From positions 1-56,825 of IMG/VR virus record IMGVR_UViG_3300032323_001295: 56,825 nucleotides of DNA. One strand, given 5' to 3'. The DNA comes from a virus. The position numbers and the translations under genes are program-made. The stretch's first letter is position 1. Each line of letters opens with the position of its first letter. The notes beneath the pieces were generated by a model. It saw nothing but the letters and a program-made list of their open reading frames with translations, searched no databases and was not told the origin of the DNA. Positions 23,133 through 32,150 of the stretch are shown here, one piece after another.

Positions 23133-23751
23133 CTTCTTCAAATTTTTTAACACTCTTATTGATCAAAAACTCATGCTGCTCATTGTCAATGATTCCTGCA
23201 CACACTAGGATAATTCTTTGATCTAAAATTATATCAGCACCGTGCCAGATATCTTTATTATTAAAGGCATACACAGGAGCATTTTCTGGAATCAGCGGAT
23301 ATACCTTTTCTCCATTTTTCTCTTTTGAAATAAAGAAAGACCTTTTATTATAGTGAGGAGTTAACAGTACGTTATATCTCTCAGGACTCATCGGGCCAGT
23401 GATATCAACTTCGTCTCTATGATGCGGCAACACATCGGTGTGGAGGTTGAGTGCGGCTCCTATTAATTGTTTGTAAGGTAATAATTTTAAAACGTCGACT
23501 AGTTCAGGGAACTGTTCTTTAAAACCGGGTGCATAATAAACTTGATGATCTTCTCTTAAATCATAATTTTTATCTGCTTCGGGAAAAACTTCTCGAGCAT
23601 CAGTCCAATCATTTATAGGATTTCTTGATGCTACCATACACAGTGTTGAAGTATAATCTAGATTAGTAATAGCATTGTCTAATACGTAATCTGTTAACTT
23701 TCGTCTATCGGGTATTTTACAAGGAAGGTCTATAGGTGTAAATGCTATCAT
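23110..23751 (-). CDS. 2OG-Fe(II)-oxygenase-like DSBH protein (array member 4)
   Basis: The protein has 213 residues. HRD (His111, Asp113) in LPHHRDEVDITGP, His170 in DIWHGADII and Arg179 are placed as in Fe(II)/2OG oxygenases. The N-terminal 100 residues are unrelated to the other members by eye. The start overlaps the stop of array member 5 by four bases. As with the others, the triad is seen, the fold is known for such spacing, and a hydroxylating role is inferred. Confidence 0.7.
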   Translation of the reverse strand: MIAFTPIDLPCKIPDRRKLTDYVLDNAITNLDYTSTLCMVASRNPINDWTDAREVFPEADKNYDLREDHQVYYAPGFKEQFPELVDVLKLLPYKQLIGAALNLHTDVLPHHRDEVDITGPMSPERYNVLLTPHYNKRSFFISKEKNGEKVYPLIPENAPVYAFNNKDIWHGADIILDQRIILVCAGIIDNEQHEFLINKSVKKFEEDGYVIRF

Positions 23752-24422
23752 ACTTGTATTATCTCTATCGTGAATCCTTTAGATTCTAATTTTTTTACAA
23801 AAGGATTTAAAATTTCTAAGTCGGAACAATTTAATAAAACTTCTCGATCGTTTACTTTTTCAAATCCTGTTATGTTGCCCGACTTAATCGCTCTATTAAA
23901 GAATGTCATTATTTCGATATATGATTCTTGTTTCCAATCATAGTCACCGCCTGACAGTTTTAAAGAATAGCCAGGAGATGTAAAGCCCGGCAATGGTATA
24001 CGTATGTTAAGATGTATTCGATCCCTAGGACCAAAATTTGCAGCGATGTGAACCACACCGGCATCCATATACCATAAGGACCCGTCAGCAGGTAAATGAT
24101 AAAACTTTTCATTAGTAAAATCTAACAAATAGGCAAATGGATTCGTGATAATCGCTACATGGAATCTATCGTCCGGATCGGCGTGAGCACTGTAGGTTTC
24201 TGACGGAGTCAGTCTTAATAATCTAGCCTCACCGGGATTATCTATAGATGCTAGAACATCTCCCAACGGAGTATTTTGAAACTCTGGTTTAGTTTCATAG
24301 GGCCCGGATAATAATTTACCCTTACAATCATTTAGTAAAAGGCTCTTTCCAAAGTCTCCTAAACTGTTGACCTGTTCAATCAGAGGTTCGATAGGAAATT
24401 TTTTATTAAAATTAGTCAGCAT
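23748..24422 (-). CDS. 2OG-Fe(II)-oxygenase-like DSBH protein (array member 5)
   Basis: The protein has 224 residues and is the promoter-proximal oxygenase. HAD (His80, Asp82) in TYSAHADPDDRFHVA, His125 in AGVVHIAANFG and Arg135 in RDRIHLNI make the triad and 2OG site. A C-terminal extension of about 80 residues (MTFFNRAIKSGNITGFEKV) is extra to the core. It is preceded by a 35-base gap to the kinase-like gene. It starts the run that continues through 17998. Confidence 0.7.
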   Translation of the reverse strand: MLTNFNKKFPIEPLIEQVNSLGDFGKSLLLNDCKGKLLSGPYETKPEFQNTPLGDVLASIDNPGEARLLRLTPSETYSAHADPDDRFHVAIITNPFAYLLDFTNEKFYHLPADGSLWYMDAGVVHIAANFGPRDRIHLNIRIPLPGFTSPGYSLKLSGGDYDWKQESYIEIMTFFNRAIKSGNITGFEKVNDREVLLNCSDLEILNPFVKKLESKGFTIEIIQV

Positions 24423-24457
24423 CTAATACTTATCTGCAAAGATTTTGCTGAAAAAAA

Positions 24458-25156
24458 TTACTGGTCAAATAGTTCTGTATAGATTTTTGGCAATATATTA
24501 TCGGGCCAATATACGTAGGTAGTTAAAGATCTCTTGAACATAATTTCGATATTAAGTCGTTTACGTTCATCTAGTGCTTCTTCAAACCTATGAGCAGAAA
24601 CATTGATCAACCCTTTGACTTTTTCGAAATCAATGTACGGGTCTTGCTGTTCGATGCAGCCATAGAAATCCATAGTTTTTAAAATTCCGCCTTCGATAAA
24701 ATAGCAATGCGGGTAAAGAGTGATTTTATAATAACCGTCGTTATAGATATCTTTTATGATATCGGACATTTGATCTTTCCAATTTGGGCATTCCGAATCT
24801 AAGTCTCCGCCACCGAAACAACTTTGATTACAATTTTTACCAGGCCATTGTAGAAATATTTTTTGGTCAGCGAAATCAACATCTAAAATCGTCGGAGCCC
24901 AAATCTTATTTTTAAAAATTTCTAAGTATTTTACTTCCCTTTCGAAGAAAAATTTAACCATTTCTTCTGTATAGTAGGGACGACTTGGTAAATGTTCCTT
25001 GACTCCTTCGTTTTGATAAGGATGTGTGTGATCAAAATCCATACACAAAATGGTATTCTCCGGATTGATTAACGGAGTGTAAATTAAGTTTGATTCTATC
25101 AATCTACCGTTTTCGTGATTGATTTTGAAGTATGGATTCCAGTTATCAGTTTTCAT
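24458..25156 (-). CDS. kinase-like fold protein, motif-intact copy
   Basis: The protein has 232 residues. FEREVKYLEIF at 71-81 fits a kinase aC helix glutamate, PTILDVDFADQKIFLQW fits the strand-hinge unit, and HCYFIEGGILKTMDFYG at 150-166 fits a catalytic loop followed by a DFG-like MDFYG (Asp163). An aspartate in the usual HxD position is not obvious, so activity is uncertain. A paralogue at 12977 has lost the MDF. Two extra cysteines (NCNQSCFGG) are shared in position with CAGC of the paralogue. A minus-strand late-type box lies eight bases upstream. Confidence 0.5.
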   Translation of the reverse strand: MKTDNWNPYFKINHENGRLIESNLIYTPLINPENTILCMDFDHTHPYQNEGVKEHLPSRPYYTEEMVKFFFEREVKYLEIFKNKIWAPTILDVDFADQKIFLQWPGKNCNQSCFGGGDLDSECPNWKDQMSDIIKDIYNDGYYKITLYPHCYFIEGGILKTMDFYGCIEQQDPYIDFEKVKGLINVSAHRFEEALDERKRLNIEIMFKRSLTTYVYWPDNILPKIYTELFDQ

Positions 25157-25163
25157 TGAAAAA

Positions 25164-25171
25164 TATTTATC
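25164..25171 (-). promoter_or_regulatory. T4-late-like promoter box
   Basis: GATAAATA on the minus strand lies eight bases before the kinase-like ATG and could start the long minus-strand operon through the oxygenase array. Confidence 0.45.
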
Positions 25172-25198
25172 GGGTGTTGTTGATAGCGTAAATAGAAC

Positions 25199-25963
25199 GT
25201 GGAACAGCCAAATAAATTAATAATGGATTCATTTAATGTAGAAGGGATCGAAATCCCTTTTGATAATAATTGGAATAGCATAGCCATCAGCCTCAGCGGA
25301 GGTGCTGATAGTGCTTTGTTAGCCTATCTACTCTGCGAACACATTAGAAAAAATCATCTAGAACATATAACAGTCCATGTTATCAGTCATATCAGATGTT
25401 GGAAATCTAAACCTTGGCAGAAATACGACAGTCTTAAGATCTATAATTGGGTCATACAAGAATTTAAAAAAATAAACTTTGAGCGTCATACAAATTTTAT
25501 CGCTCCTGATCTCGAGTATGCTGTTACTGGTCCTAGCCTAACAGACGAATACGGCAAAAAGGTCAGCGGAGACAATATACAGATCAGAGGATTTTCAGAA
25601 TACATCTGTCAGATAAACAATATTGATGCTTATTACAATGCAGTTACTAGAAATCCTAGAGGTGTTGATTTTCAGGGAATGAAAGAAAGAGATATAGAGT
25701 CCAACGAAAGCAATCAACATCTGGTATTAATGAAACATATGGATCGTTGGGCTATTCATCCTTTTAGATTTATTGAAAAGTCTTGGATCGTAGAACAATA
25801 CTACAAATTAGAATTAGAAGAATTGCTGAACAGCACCAGAAGCTGCGAGGGAGTAGTTCCCGGTGTTGACTATAAAACATATAAACCATATCAGTACGTT
25901 CCTGTCTGCGGAGAATGTTTCTGGTGTAAAGAAAGAGAGTGGGCCATTGAACACGCAAAGTAA
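25199..25963 (+). CDS. PP-loop ATPase, QueC/ExsB-like
   Basis: The protein has 254 residues. SGGADSALLAYL begins at 33 and is the PP-loop that binds ATP pyrophosphate and adenylates a carbonyl. The C terminus has Cys216 and CGECFWC (Cys237, Cys240, Cys243), the zinc site arrangement of QueC, which makes preQ0 in queuosine and archaeosine synthesis. The middle differs enough that another amide- or nitrile-forming reaction is possible. Start may be the GTG used here or an ATG 24 bases on. QueD is encoded 16 kb downstream. The next radical SAM gene starts inside its 3' end. Confidence 0.68.
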   Translation: MEQPNKLIMDSFNVEGIEIPFDNNWNSIAISLSGGADSALLAYLLCEHIRKNHLEHITVHVISHIRCWKSKPWQKYDSLKIYNWVIQEFKKINFERHTNFIAPDLEYAVTGPSLTDEYGKKVSGDNIQIRGFSEYICQINNIDAYYNAVTRNPRGVDFQGMKERDIESNESNQHLVLMKHMDRWAIHPFRFIEKSWIVEQYYKLELEELLNSTRSCEGVVPGVDYKTYKPYQYVPVCGECFWCKEREWAIEHAK

Positions 25964-27215
25964 AACATTTTGTATGCACCCGTTTACAGGGTTAGCAACT
26001 AGAGAAGACGGTGCAGTTAAAGTCTGCTGCCGATCAGCTCCCATCGGGTTTATACAGGACAGTTCATTAGAAGAAATCTGGAACGGCTATGCTATGCGTG
26101 AAGTACGTAAACAGATCCTTTGCGGAGAACGTCCGGAAGTATGTAAGCCCTGTTTTGATCTAGAAGATCAAGGAGTTGAAAGTCTACGTCAGCGTCATAT
26201 CAACGGAGTTATTCCTGAAGCACGTATTAACTTATATCCTAACGCATTGGATACATTGAGAGAAGATTACACAATGCCTTTTGAATTTCCCACTATGGAG
26301 ATCAAACTTAACAATCTCTGTAATCTAAAATGTCGTATGTGCCATCCGATGGATTCGACATCGTGGAATGATTGGAATCAGGTCAAAGACTTTTATGTAA
26401 AAGAAAATAATTACTTGGTTCCAGTGATCAGCAATCTAGGTTTAGAAACTAGCAGATATCTATGTCCATTCGAAGACACAGATAATTGGTGGGCCAGCTT
26501 TGAAAAACTATTACCACACTTTAGACGAGTAGAGTTTGCTGGCGGTGAGCCATTAATGGATCCGCAGCATTACAAAATTTTAGATATGTTGAAGCCTTAT
26601 GGAAAAAATATTGAACTCAAATACGCAACTAACGGAACAACAACAGGCATCAAAGGCGGTAGAACTATACACGACTATTGGCCACATTTCCGTAGCATTG
26701 CGGTTAATGTTAGCATCGACGGTATTCACTCTGTGTATGACTATATTCGCTCTAATTCTTCGTTTGCTACCGTAGAGGAAAATGTCAAAGTATTCCAATC
26801 ATTTCCTAATGTCAGCAGAGTCGTGGGAGCATTTACAGCACAGGCGGGAAACATCCTTCAGGCAGCAGAGTGCATTGATTATTTTATTAACGAAATGAAC
26901 ATAGTTTTTTATAGCCACAGAGTCAGCTATCCTAACTGCCTATCAGCGCAGGTGTTACCCCAAGAGTTAAAAGAATTAGCCATCAGTAGATTAGAAGCAG
27001 TGTCTAAAAGAGTTCCGTTGTTTGCTAATGTAGGAAAATATCCAATATTAGAAAAAATCACACAACAGCAGATCAAAGACAACATAAACTATCTACGAGC
27101 CAAAGATCAAAATCATCTTTGGAACGACTTTGTAGAGTTCAATCGAAAGTTAGATGCTACTAGAAGTCAGGGACCTTTAGAAAATATCGTGACAGAATTT
27201 AAACCTTATGTATAA
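25947..27215 (+). CDS. radical SAM protein with N-terminal SPASM-like domain (copy 1)
   Basis: The protein has 422 residues from a TTG start with an AGAGAG site; the ATG 27 bases on would cut off a conserved cysteine. The N-terminal 75 residues read FCMHPF...DGAVKVCC...SLEEIWN...CKPC (Cys9, Cys27, Cys28, Cys66, Cys69), a SPASM-type auxiliary-cluster pattern that normally sits at the C terminus. The radical SAM motif CNLKCRMC starts at 125 and FAGGEPLMDP follows. SPASM enzymes usually modify peptides. It overlaps both neighbours. A paralogue is encoded at 29065. Confidence 0.78.
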   Translation: MNTQSKTFCMHPFTGLATREDGAVKVCCRSAPIGFIQDSSLEEIWNGYAMREVRKQILCGERPEVCKPCFDLEDQGVESLRQRHINGVIPEARINLYPNALDTLREDYTMPFEFPTMEIKLNNLCNLKCRMCHPMDSTSWNDWNQVKDFYVKENNYLVPVISNLGLETSRYLCPFEDTDNWWASFEKLLPHFRRVEFAGGEPLMDPQHYKILDMLKPYGKNIELKYATNGTTTGIKGGRTIHDYWPHFRSIAVNVSIDGIHSVYDYIRSNSSFATVEENVKVFQSFPNVSRVVGAFTAQAGNILQAAECIDYFINEMNIVFYSHRVSYPNCLSAQVLPQELKELAISRLEAVSKRVPLFANVGKYPILEKITQQQIKDNINYLRAKDQNHLWNDFVEFNRKLDATRSQGPLENIVTEFKPYV

Positions 27216-28104
27216 AATAACCAGTGCTTGGCCCCATCAGGATCAAATTAAAGTAGAGTGGAATCTTGGCAAACGCTGCAACTATGATTGCAGTTATTGT
27301 CCTTCAGAGATTCATGATAATTTTAGTCCGCACACCGATATCAATCTTTTAGAAAAAACTGTAGATCAATTATGTGAGATCGGTAAACCATTGAGGTTAA
27401 GTTTTACAGGTGGAGAGCCCTCGGTACATCCAGACTTTGAAGATCTATTAGAGTACTGCAAAAGAAAAAGTATATTTTGGATTAACTTAACTACGAATGG
27501 TACTAGACCGTCTAGTTGGTATATTAATAATGAAATGTTTTTTAATCACATTGTATTCAGTTTACATTTTGAATATGATTGGCAGCGAGTAGTTCGTACC
27601 ATTAACGAATTCTACGATAGAACTGAAATAGATTTTTTCGTTAATGTCATGGCCCACCATGATCATATGGATAGTGTACGTAAAGTGGTCAAACAGTTTA
27701 AAGAAGTTGGTATAAAATTTGCTGTTCGTCGTATACGCTGGACTGAAGGAGATCATAATATATTCGATGATCTAAGATATCAAGGAAACGATCTTCAATG
27801 GATACTCGAACAAGATGCCACAGCCAAACCTAATGTTCGAATAGATGATAACGAAATACTACACGCCAACGATGTTATTAAACTACATAAAAATCAATTC
27901 AAAGACTGGAGTTGCAATGCTGGTTTAGAAAGCCTAATGATCAATTGGGACGGTGATGTACATCGTGCTACCTGTCGTGTAGGCGGCAGTCTAGGCAATA
28001 TCTATCAAGGAACCTTCCGTGTTCCCACAGAACCTATAACTTGTACTAGAGACTGGTGTACCTGTGCAGCGGATATTCCATTGTCAAAATGGCGTCCTGC
28101 TTAA
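27208..28104 (+). CDS. radical SAM protein, short twitch-type (copy 1)
   Basis: The protein has 298 residues. CNYDCSYC (Cys24, Cys28, Cys31) and FTGGEPSVHPDF identify the radical SAM core. The C terminus WSCNAGLESLMINWDGDVHR...CTRDWCTC supplies a second cysteine group like the twitch/SPASM auxiliary cluster. It belongs with the proteins encoded at 28046 and 32141, which share the CNYxCxYC motif and the W(S/H)CxxG block. It overlaps the radical SAM gene before it by eight bases and the convergent one by 59. Confidence 0.78.
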   Translation: MYKITSAWPHQDQIKVEWNLGKRCNYDCSYCPSEIHDNFSPHTDINLLEKTVDQLCEIGKPLRLSFTGGEPSVHPDFEDLLEYCKRKSIFWINLTTNGTRPSSWYINNEMFFNHIVFSLHFEYDWQRVVRTINEFYDRTEIDFFVNVMAHHDHMDSVRKVVKQFKEVGIKFAVRRIRWTEGDHNIFDDLRYQGNDLQWILEQDATAKPNVRIDDNEILHANDVIKLHKNQFKDWSCNAGLESLMINWDGDVHRATCRVGGSLGNIYQGTFRVPTEPITCTRDWCTCAADIPLSKWRPA

Positions 28105-29068
28105 CAAACTTTGTAGCATTTATTTCTGGTTGACAGAAACAACCTTCCTGTCTACAGGTCGTTTCTTTAATCTCCGGAGCGAATGTTTCCTTGAACTTTT
28201 CATCAAATACATTATATTTGAAATCAAGATCATAAAGCGTTTCTCCGCAGGCTCCTTGTAGGTTGCCGTCTTTGTTGACATAAAGTGTTTCAATACCCAG
28301 ACTACAGCTCCATCCTTTGAAACGGTTTAGACCGTTCAATGATATCCAGTTCTTATCAACTTTCTTAGTAGTAAAATTTTCAAATGTCAGCTTAGGGTTT
28401 CTGCTGATCATCTTGTTATTTTTCAACCACCAAAACATATTAGGCATTCTTTTTACAGAATCGCTGATAAATTTTTTCTGATCTTCTGTATAGGAAATAG
28501 TAGAATGAGAAACTTCTAATGCTATAAGCGGCCACTTGTGTTTGCTATTCTTCAATCGTTCTATGATAGATAAACACTGATCCCATTGAGTAGGATCCAT
28601 TAATACCATTGCTGTTAGATCTACATTTTGTTTGTAAAGGCAATCAGCTACTTCGATAGTATGATCGGTATTGATAAATTGATGATGACAACTGATCATT
28701 ACATGATCAAAGTTCTTACCGTATTCTTGCCACCAACGCAGAGTACGTGATCCATTAGTGGATATACTAATAATACATCGATAATTGTCTTTGAAAAATC
28801 TAGTGAATCGTTCTATCTCGGGCCAGACGGTTGGTTCCCCGCCGATGATATGTATATGGAATCTTTTCTTACCTAGTTTTTCTTTATAATAATCAAATAA
28901 GAAACAGAGATTAGATGTTAATGGTTCTAGGTTAGGCCAGCGGTGTGTGCCTTCGTTGCTGCCTGGAAAACAATACCAACACTTGTAATTGCAGACATTG
29001 CTAAGAAATAATTCTATTCTCAGCAGATCCTGTGGTGCATTAGAATCTATCCGTACAATGTCTTTCAT
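28046..29068 (-). CDS. radical SAM protein, twitch-type (copy 2)
   Basis: The protein has 340 residues. CNYKCWYC (Cys26, Cys30, Cys33), then IIGGEPTVWPEIERF. The C terminus has WSCSLGIETLYVNKDGNLQG...CRQEGCFCQ as a second cysteine group. It is a paralogue of the protein encoded convergently, and the two genes overlap tail to tail by 59 bases. It is coupled to the upstream radical SAM gene by a four-base overlap. Substrate unknown. Confidence 0.78.
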   Translation of the reverse strand: MKDIVRIDSNAPQDLLRIELFLSNVCNYKCWYCFPGSNEGTHRWPNLEPLTSNLCFLFDYYKEKLGKKRFHIHIIGGEPTVWPEIERFTRFFKDNYRCIISISTNGSRTLRWWQEYGKNFDHVMISCHHQFINTDHTIEVADCLYKQNVDLTAMVLMDPTQWDQCLSIIERLKNSKHKWPLIALEVSHSTISYTEDQKKFISDSVKRMPNMFWWLKNNKMISRNPKLTFENFTTKKVDKNWISLNGLNRFKGWSCSLGIETLYVNKDGNLQGACGETLYDLDFKYNVFDEKFKETFAPEIKETTCRQEGCFCQPEINATKFVKQDAILTMEYPLHRYTSL

Positions 29069-30477
29069 AGCAGATGTGCTAGTTCTGGAAATGTCTTTTT
29101 AAAGTCTGTTTTTCTCAGAGTATCTAATTTTTCTATATACTCTCGGAATGCAGGCAATAGATGTGTGTGATCTTCTGAATCCATAAAGTCTAACATAGCC
29201 TGCCAACGGCGCCAACCGTAGGGATTATATTTCCAAAAGTTATCATCTTGACGATAATTGTCCCACAACCATTGTTTGAACTCTGCAAACTTTTCTCTGA
29301 CTTCTTGTTTGTCCTGCTCGGGCAGCACACGTAGGCTAAGGAATGTTGGAATATACAGCAGATGCATATTAATAATACCACCGCCAGCATCTGCGCCTTC
29401 CATAACTTCAGCTAGATTTATTTTACGATAGTTTTTCTGTATCTTCCATTTGGCAAAGTCTGGAAGATGTTTGATGTTTAATATCTGTATGGCAGTGGCG
29501 ATGCTGACTTCTACATTGTCAGGAGTCTGATCTAGTATATCTAGATTCTTTTCTACTATGCTCCAATCCGTAGGGAATCTAATATAGTGATTACGATCAC
29601 CGTAGGCATCTTGGCTACAGGCAAATTTAACTTTCTTAAAGTTTTTCCATAGATCTATGATGTCTTGATCCAAAAGCAGTCCATTAGAATTGTATCTGAT
29701 CAGAATCTTGTCTGCATAACCTTGCCTTACGATTTCTTCTAAGAACAGTTTATGTTCTTTGATCATCAAGGGTTCACCGCCGGCGAAGTATACTTGCCTT
29801 AGGTTAGGAATCTGAGCATACATCTCTTTCCAGAAGTCTGGATTCTCATGCCAGAAGTTATTAAAATCTTCACGACCCCAGGCCATCTGCTCTTTTAGTT
29901 CTTTGGCTTGAAATAGAGGATACACTTTTTTGTGATCGGCTACCCATTGACTGCTGTCGTGTGGGCTACACATGATACATTTTAGATTACAGGTATGTCC
30001 TAGTCTGAGATCTAGATAAACTAAGTTTTCTGGTACGGTACCATCTTCTTCTGTCTGTTTAATTAATTCGGGTACGTCGATACCATCTTGTACCCATAGA
30101 CCAGTTTCCCACATGCGTTTGCTAGAAACACCTTTGGCTTCTTCATCGAAACATTTAGAACAGCTTTTGGGAATGTTACCTTCTAACATAGTGGTGCGCA
30201 CTGACCTCATGTATTCGTTGTTCCAGGCACTCATAGGGGTTTCTCTGCCAAAATTAGCAGGTCGACCAGTTTCGTTTTTCACAAGACCGATTTGATGATC
30301 TTCGCCGGCGCCACTGGAGTTAGCACCACAACAGAGTCTCATATCACCATTGGGTCTAGTAGCAAAGTGTATCCACGGCAGCACACAGAAAGTATGACTC
30401 CCGGAAAGATCAGCGACCTTACGCTGCCACTTACCTAGCAGGTTATCTTCGGGCTGTAACCAATAAATTTTATCCAT
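29065..30477 (-). CDS. radical SAM protein with N-terminal SPASM-like domain (copy 2)
   Basis: The protein has 470 residues. N-terminal auxiliary-cluster pattern: FCVLPWIHFATRPNGDMRLC followed by C (Cys31, Cys49, Cys50) and CSKC (Cys106, Cys109). The radical SAM motif CNLKCIMC starts at 163 and FAGGEPLMIKEH follows. The layout is the same as the protein encoded at 25947, with extra loops. SPASM before the barrel is a rearranged order compared with anaerobic sulfatase maturase-type proteins. The gene overlaps both radical SAM neighbours by a few bases. Confidence 0.78.
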   Translation of the reverse strand: MDKIYWLQPEDNLLGKWQRKVADLSGSHTFCVLPWIHFATRPNGDMRLCCGANSSGAGEDHQIGLVKNETGRPANFGRETPMSAWNNEYMRSVRTTMLEGNIPKSCSKCFDEEAKGVSSKRMWETGLWVQDGIDVPELIKQTEEDGTVPENLVYLDLRLGHTCNLKCIMCSPHDSSQWVADHKKVYPLFQAKELKEQMAWGREDFNNFWHENPDFWKEMYAQIPNLRQVYFAGGEPLMIKEHKLFLEEIVRQGYADKILIRYNSNGLLLDQDIIDLWKNFKKVKFACSQDAYGDRNHYIRFPTDWSIVEKNLDILDQTPDNVEVSIATAIQILNIKHLPDFAKWKIQKNYRKINLAEVMEGADAGGGIINMHLLYIPTFLSLRVLPEQDKQEVREKFAEFKQWLWDNYRQDDNFWKYNPYGWRRWQAMLDFMDSEDHTHLLPAFREYIEKLDTLRKTDFKKTFPELAHLL

Positions 30478-31561
30478 TAAATGTTTCTACTTTTACAAAT
30501 TGATCATCGTACTGTGTTAATATCTTTTCAGGAAATACTCCGCAGGTCTTAGCACAGGTAGCTAATTTTTTATCTTCCCAATATTTAGACCAAATATTTC
30601 TCCACTGCGAATCCGATAGTATTTCTTTTACGGATCTAGATTTTAGATCGATAGCGGTATAACCTCCTAGCGATTCTACCAGTTCGTTGATAACAGCAGT
30701 CTGTTCAGTCTGATATGTGTGAATAAGATCTGTAGACTTGCTGTAGATATAAGGCAGCGCACCTATCCAACAACAGGGCCATAGATTTTTAAAAGCATCT
30801 ATGTACAGAGATTTGTCCTGCATGACCTTGCAGCGTATTTCCGCTGTTTCAACTACTTTTTTATAACCTAAGATGATCTTAGGATCGATAAAAGTTATCT
30901 TATGTTCCTGTGGAGGCTCTATCTTATAAGCTAGGTTGCCATCTTGATCTAATACATCCAACCAGGGCTTTTCTAAAAATCTGCTAGTAGCTTTGTGATT
31001 AAACTTTTCAAAGCCCAGTGTTCTCGCTAATTCTTTTGCTTCATCGATCTGATGTTCGTTATGCTTGAAGCTGAGATAAACCCATTCTGCTTTGCCTCCA
31101 TTGCTGATAAACGTTTTAGCATTTTCAATAATCTTATTGAAGTCTGTGCCTATCCTATACAAATGATGCGTATCTGCTAATCCATCTAAGGCAAAATGCA
31201 CACAATGTTCTTCAGGCAATGCCTGTGCCAACTGCTGCCACCAATCTTTAGTTCTGGCACTGCCGTTAGTGTGGATACCTATGTTGATAGACGGCTTCAT
31301 GGTCTTGCAATATTCCACTATATCGATAAGGTCATTAGACATTATAGGATCGCCATAGTTTCCACAGAAATAGATATATCCAATCTGACCAAACACTTCA
31401 GCATCGACTATTTTTTTAAAATCTTCTAGAGATATTTCGTCTAAAGGAAGATTGGTATTTTTCTGACCGCCGTGATAGTTTCTTGCACACATAGGACAAC
31501 TGGCCTGACATCTCGAGGTCAATTCAATGTGCAGTGTTTTAAGTTCTGAAAAATCAAACAT
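30470..31561 (-). CDS. radical SAM/SPASM protein
   Basis: The protein has 363 residues. CQASCPMC (Cys18, Cys22, Cys25) starts the core; FCGNYGDPI replaces the GGEP block. The C terminus RCKVMQDKSLYIDAFKNLWP, then CC and later CAKTC, is a SPASM-type region in the usual C-terminal place, with EILSDSQWRNIWSKY between as in other SPASM proteins. It is coupled to the methyltransferase gene upstream (eight-base overlap) and to the next radical SAM gene. Probably modifies a peptide or small substrate; unknown. Confidence 0.8.
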   Translation of the reverse strand: MFDFSELKTLHIELTSRCQASCPMCARNYHGGQKNTNLPLDEISLEDFKKIVDAEVFGQIGYIYFCGNYGDPIMSNDLIDIVEYCKTMKPSINIGIHTNGSARTKDWWQQLAQALPEEHCVHFALDGLADTHHLYRIGTDFNKIIENAKTFISNGGKAEWVYLSFKHNEHQIDEAKELARTLGFEKFNHKATSRFLEKPWLDVLDQDGNLAYKIEPPQEHKITFIDPKIILGYKKVVETAEIRCKVMQDKSLYIDAFKNLWPCCWIGALPYIYSKSTDLIHTYQTEQTAVINELVESLGGYTAIDLKSRSVKEILSDSQWRNIWSKYWEDKKLATCAKTCGVFPEKILTQYDDQFVKVETFNG

Positions 31562-32150
31562 TCTTGTGTCCTATGAGCATGAATCTTTTATATAAAGGTA
31601 ATTCTAATTCCCCTGCCCACAATACTTTGATATTACATTGATCTTTAAATTCTTCTAAGCTGTCAGCTATCCTAACATGTTCTGGTATATTATAATTGTT
31701 GCTTTGAAGAACTAACAAACTGTTGTGAGAAACTTTGTCTAGCCAATTATTAAATTGTTCTTGTGTGATATGCTCACAGCTAGTGTTAATGATAACATCT
31801 GCACTGCTATCTACTGAACACATGTCGGCAGTGATAGCAGAAAACTTACCAACCATTTCTTCTATCTTATTCATGTTGATAGCGATTGGTTCACACAATG
31901 GATCAATATCTATACTGCGGATTTTTAATATAGGAACATCACTTTGAAATAACATACTGGCTAATACGCCTACCCAACCTCCGTGGATATCTACCGTGAC
32001 AAACTTGTGAATGTGTTTGCGTAGATTTGTAATCAGCCACTCTTTGCTTTTAAGTTGTCCCTGCCAGAAGGCATCCATAGTCCGCATAGGTTCTGGACTT
32101 TGTCTTATGGCCTGCATCCAATGATGTAGATGTTCTGTGTCTATTTGCAT
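31554..32150 (-). CDS. class I SAM-dependent methyltransferase-like protein
   Basis: The protein has 198 residues. VDIHGGWVGVLASML is a glycine-rich motif I, IRSIDIDPLCEPIA gives the acidic end of strand 2 that binds ribose, and DVIINTSCEHI fits the catalytic strand 4 region. The fold call is moderate. It lies between two radical SAM genes and overlaps both, so it acts in the same process. The phosphate-like substrate or peptide substrate cannot be told. Confidence 0.6.
   Translation of the reverse strand: MQIDTEHLHHWMQAIRQSPEPMRTMDAFWQGQLKSKEWLITNLRKHIHKFVTVDIHGGWVGVLASMLFQSDVPILKIRSIDIDPLCEPIAINMNKIEEMVGKFSAITADMCSVDSSADVIINTSCEHITQEQFNNWLDKVSHNSLLVLQSNNYNIPEHVRIADSLEEFKDQCNIKVLWAGELELPLYKRFMLIGHKNV

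Noticed and set aside
25863-25946. Upstream start at 25863 for the radical SAM gene
   Set aside because: It would add 28 residues read from the conserved cysteine end of the PP-loop gene in another frame. The TTG at 25947 has a ribosome-like site and keeps the conserved cysteine.
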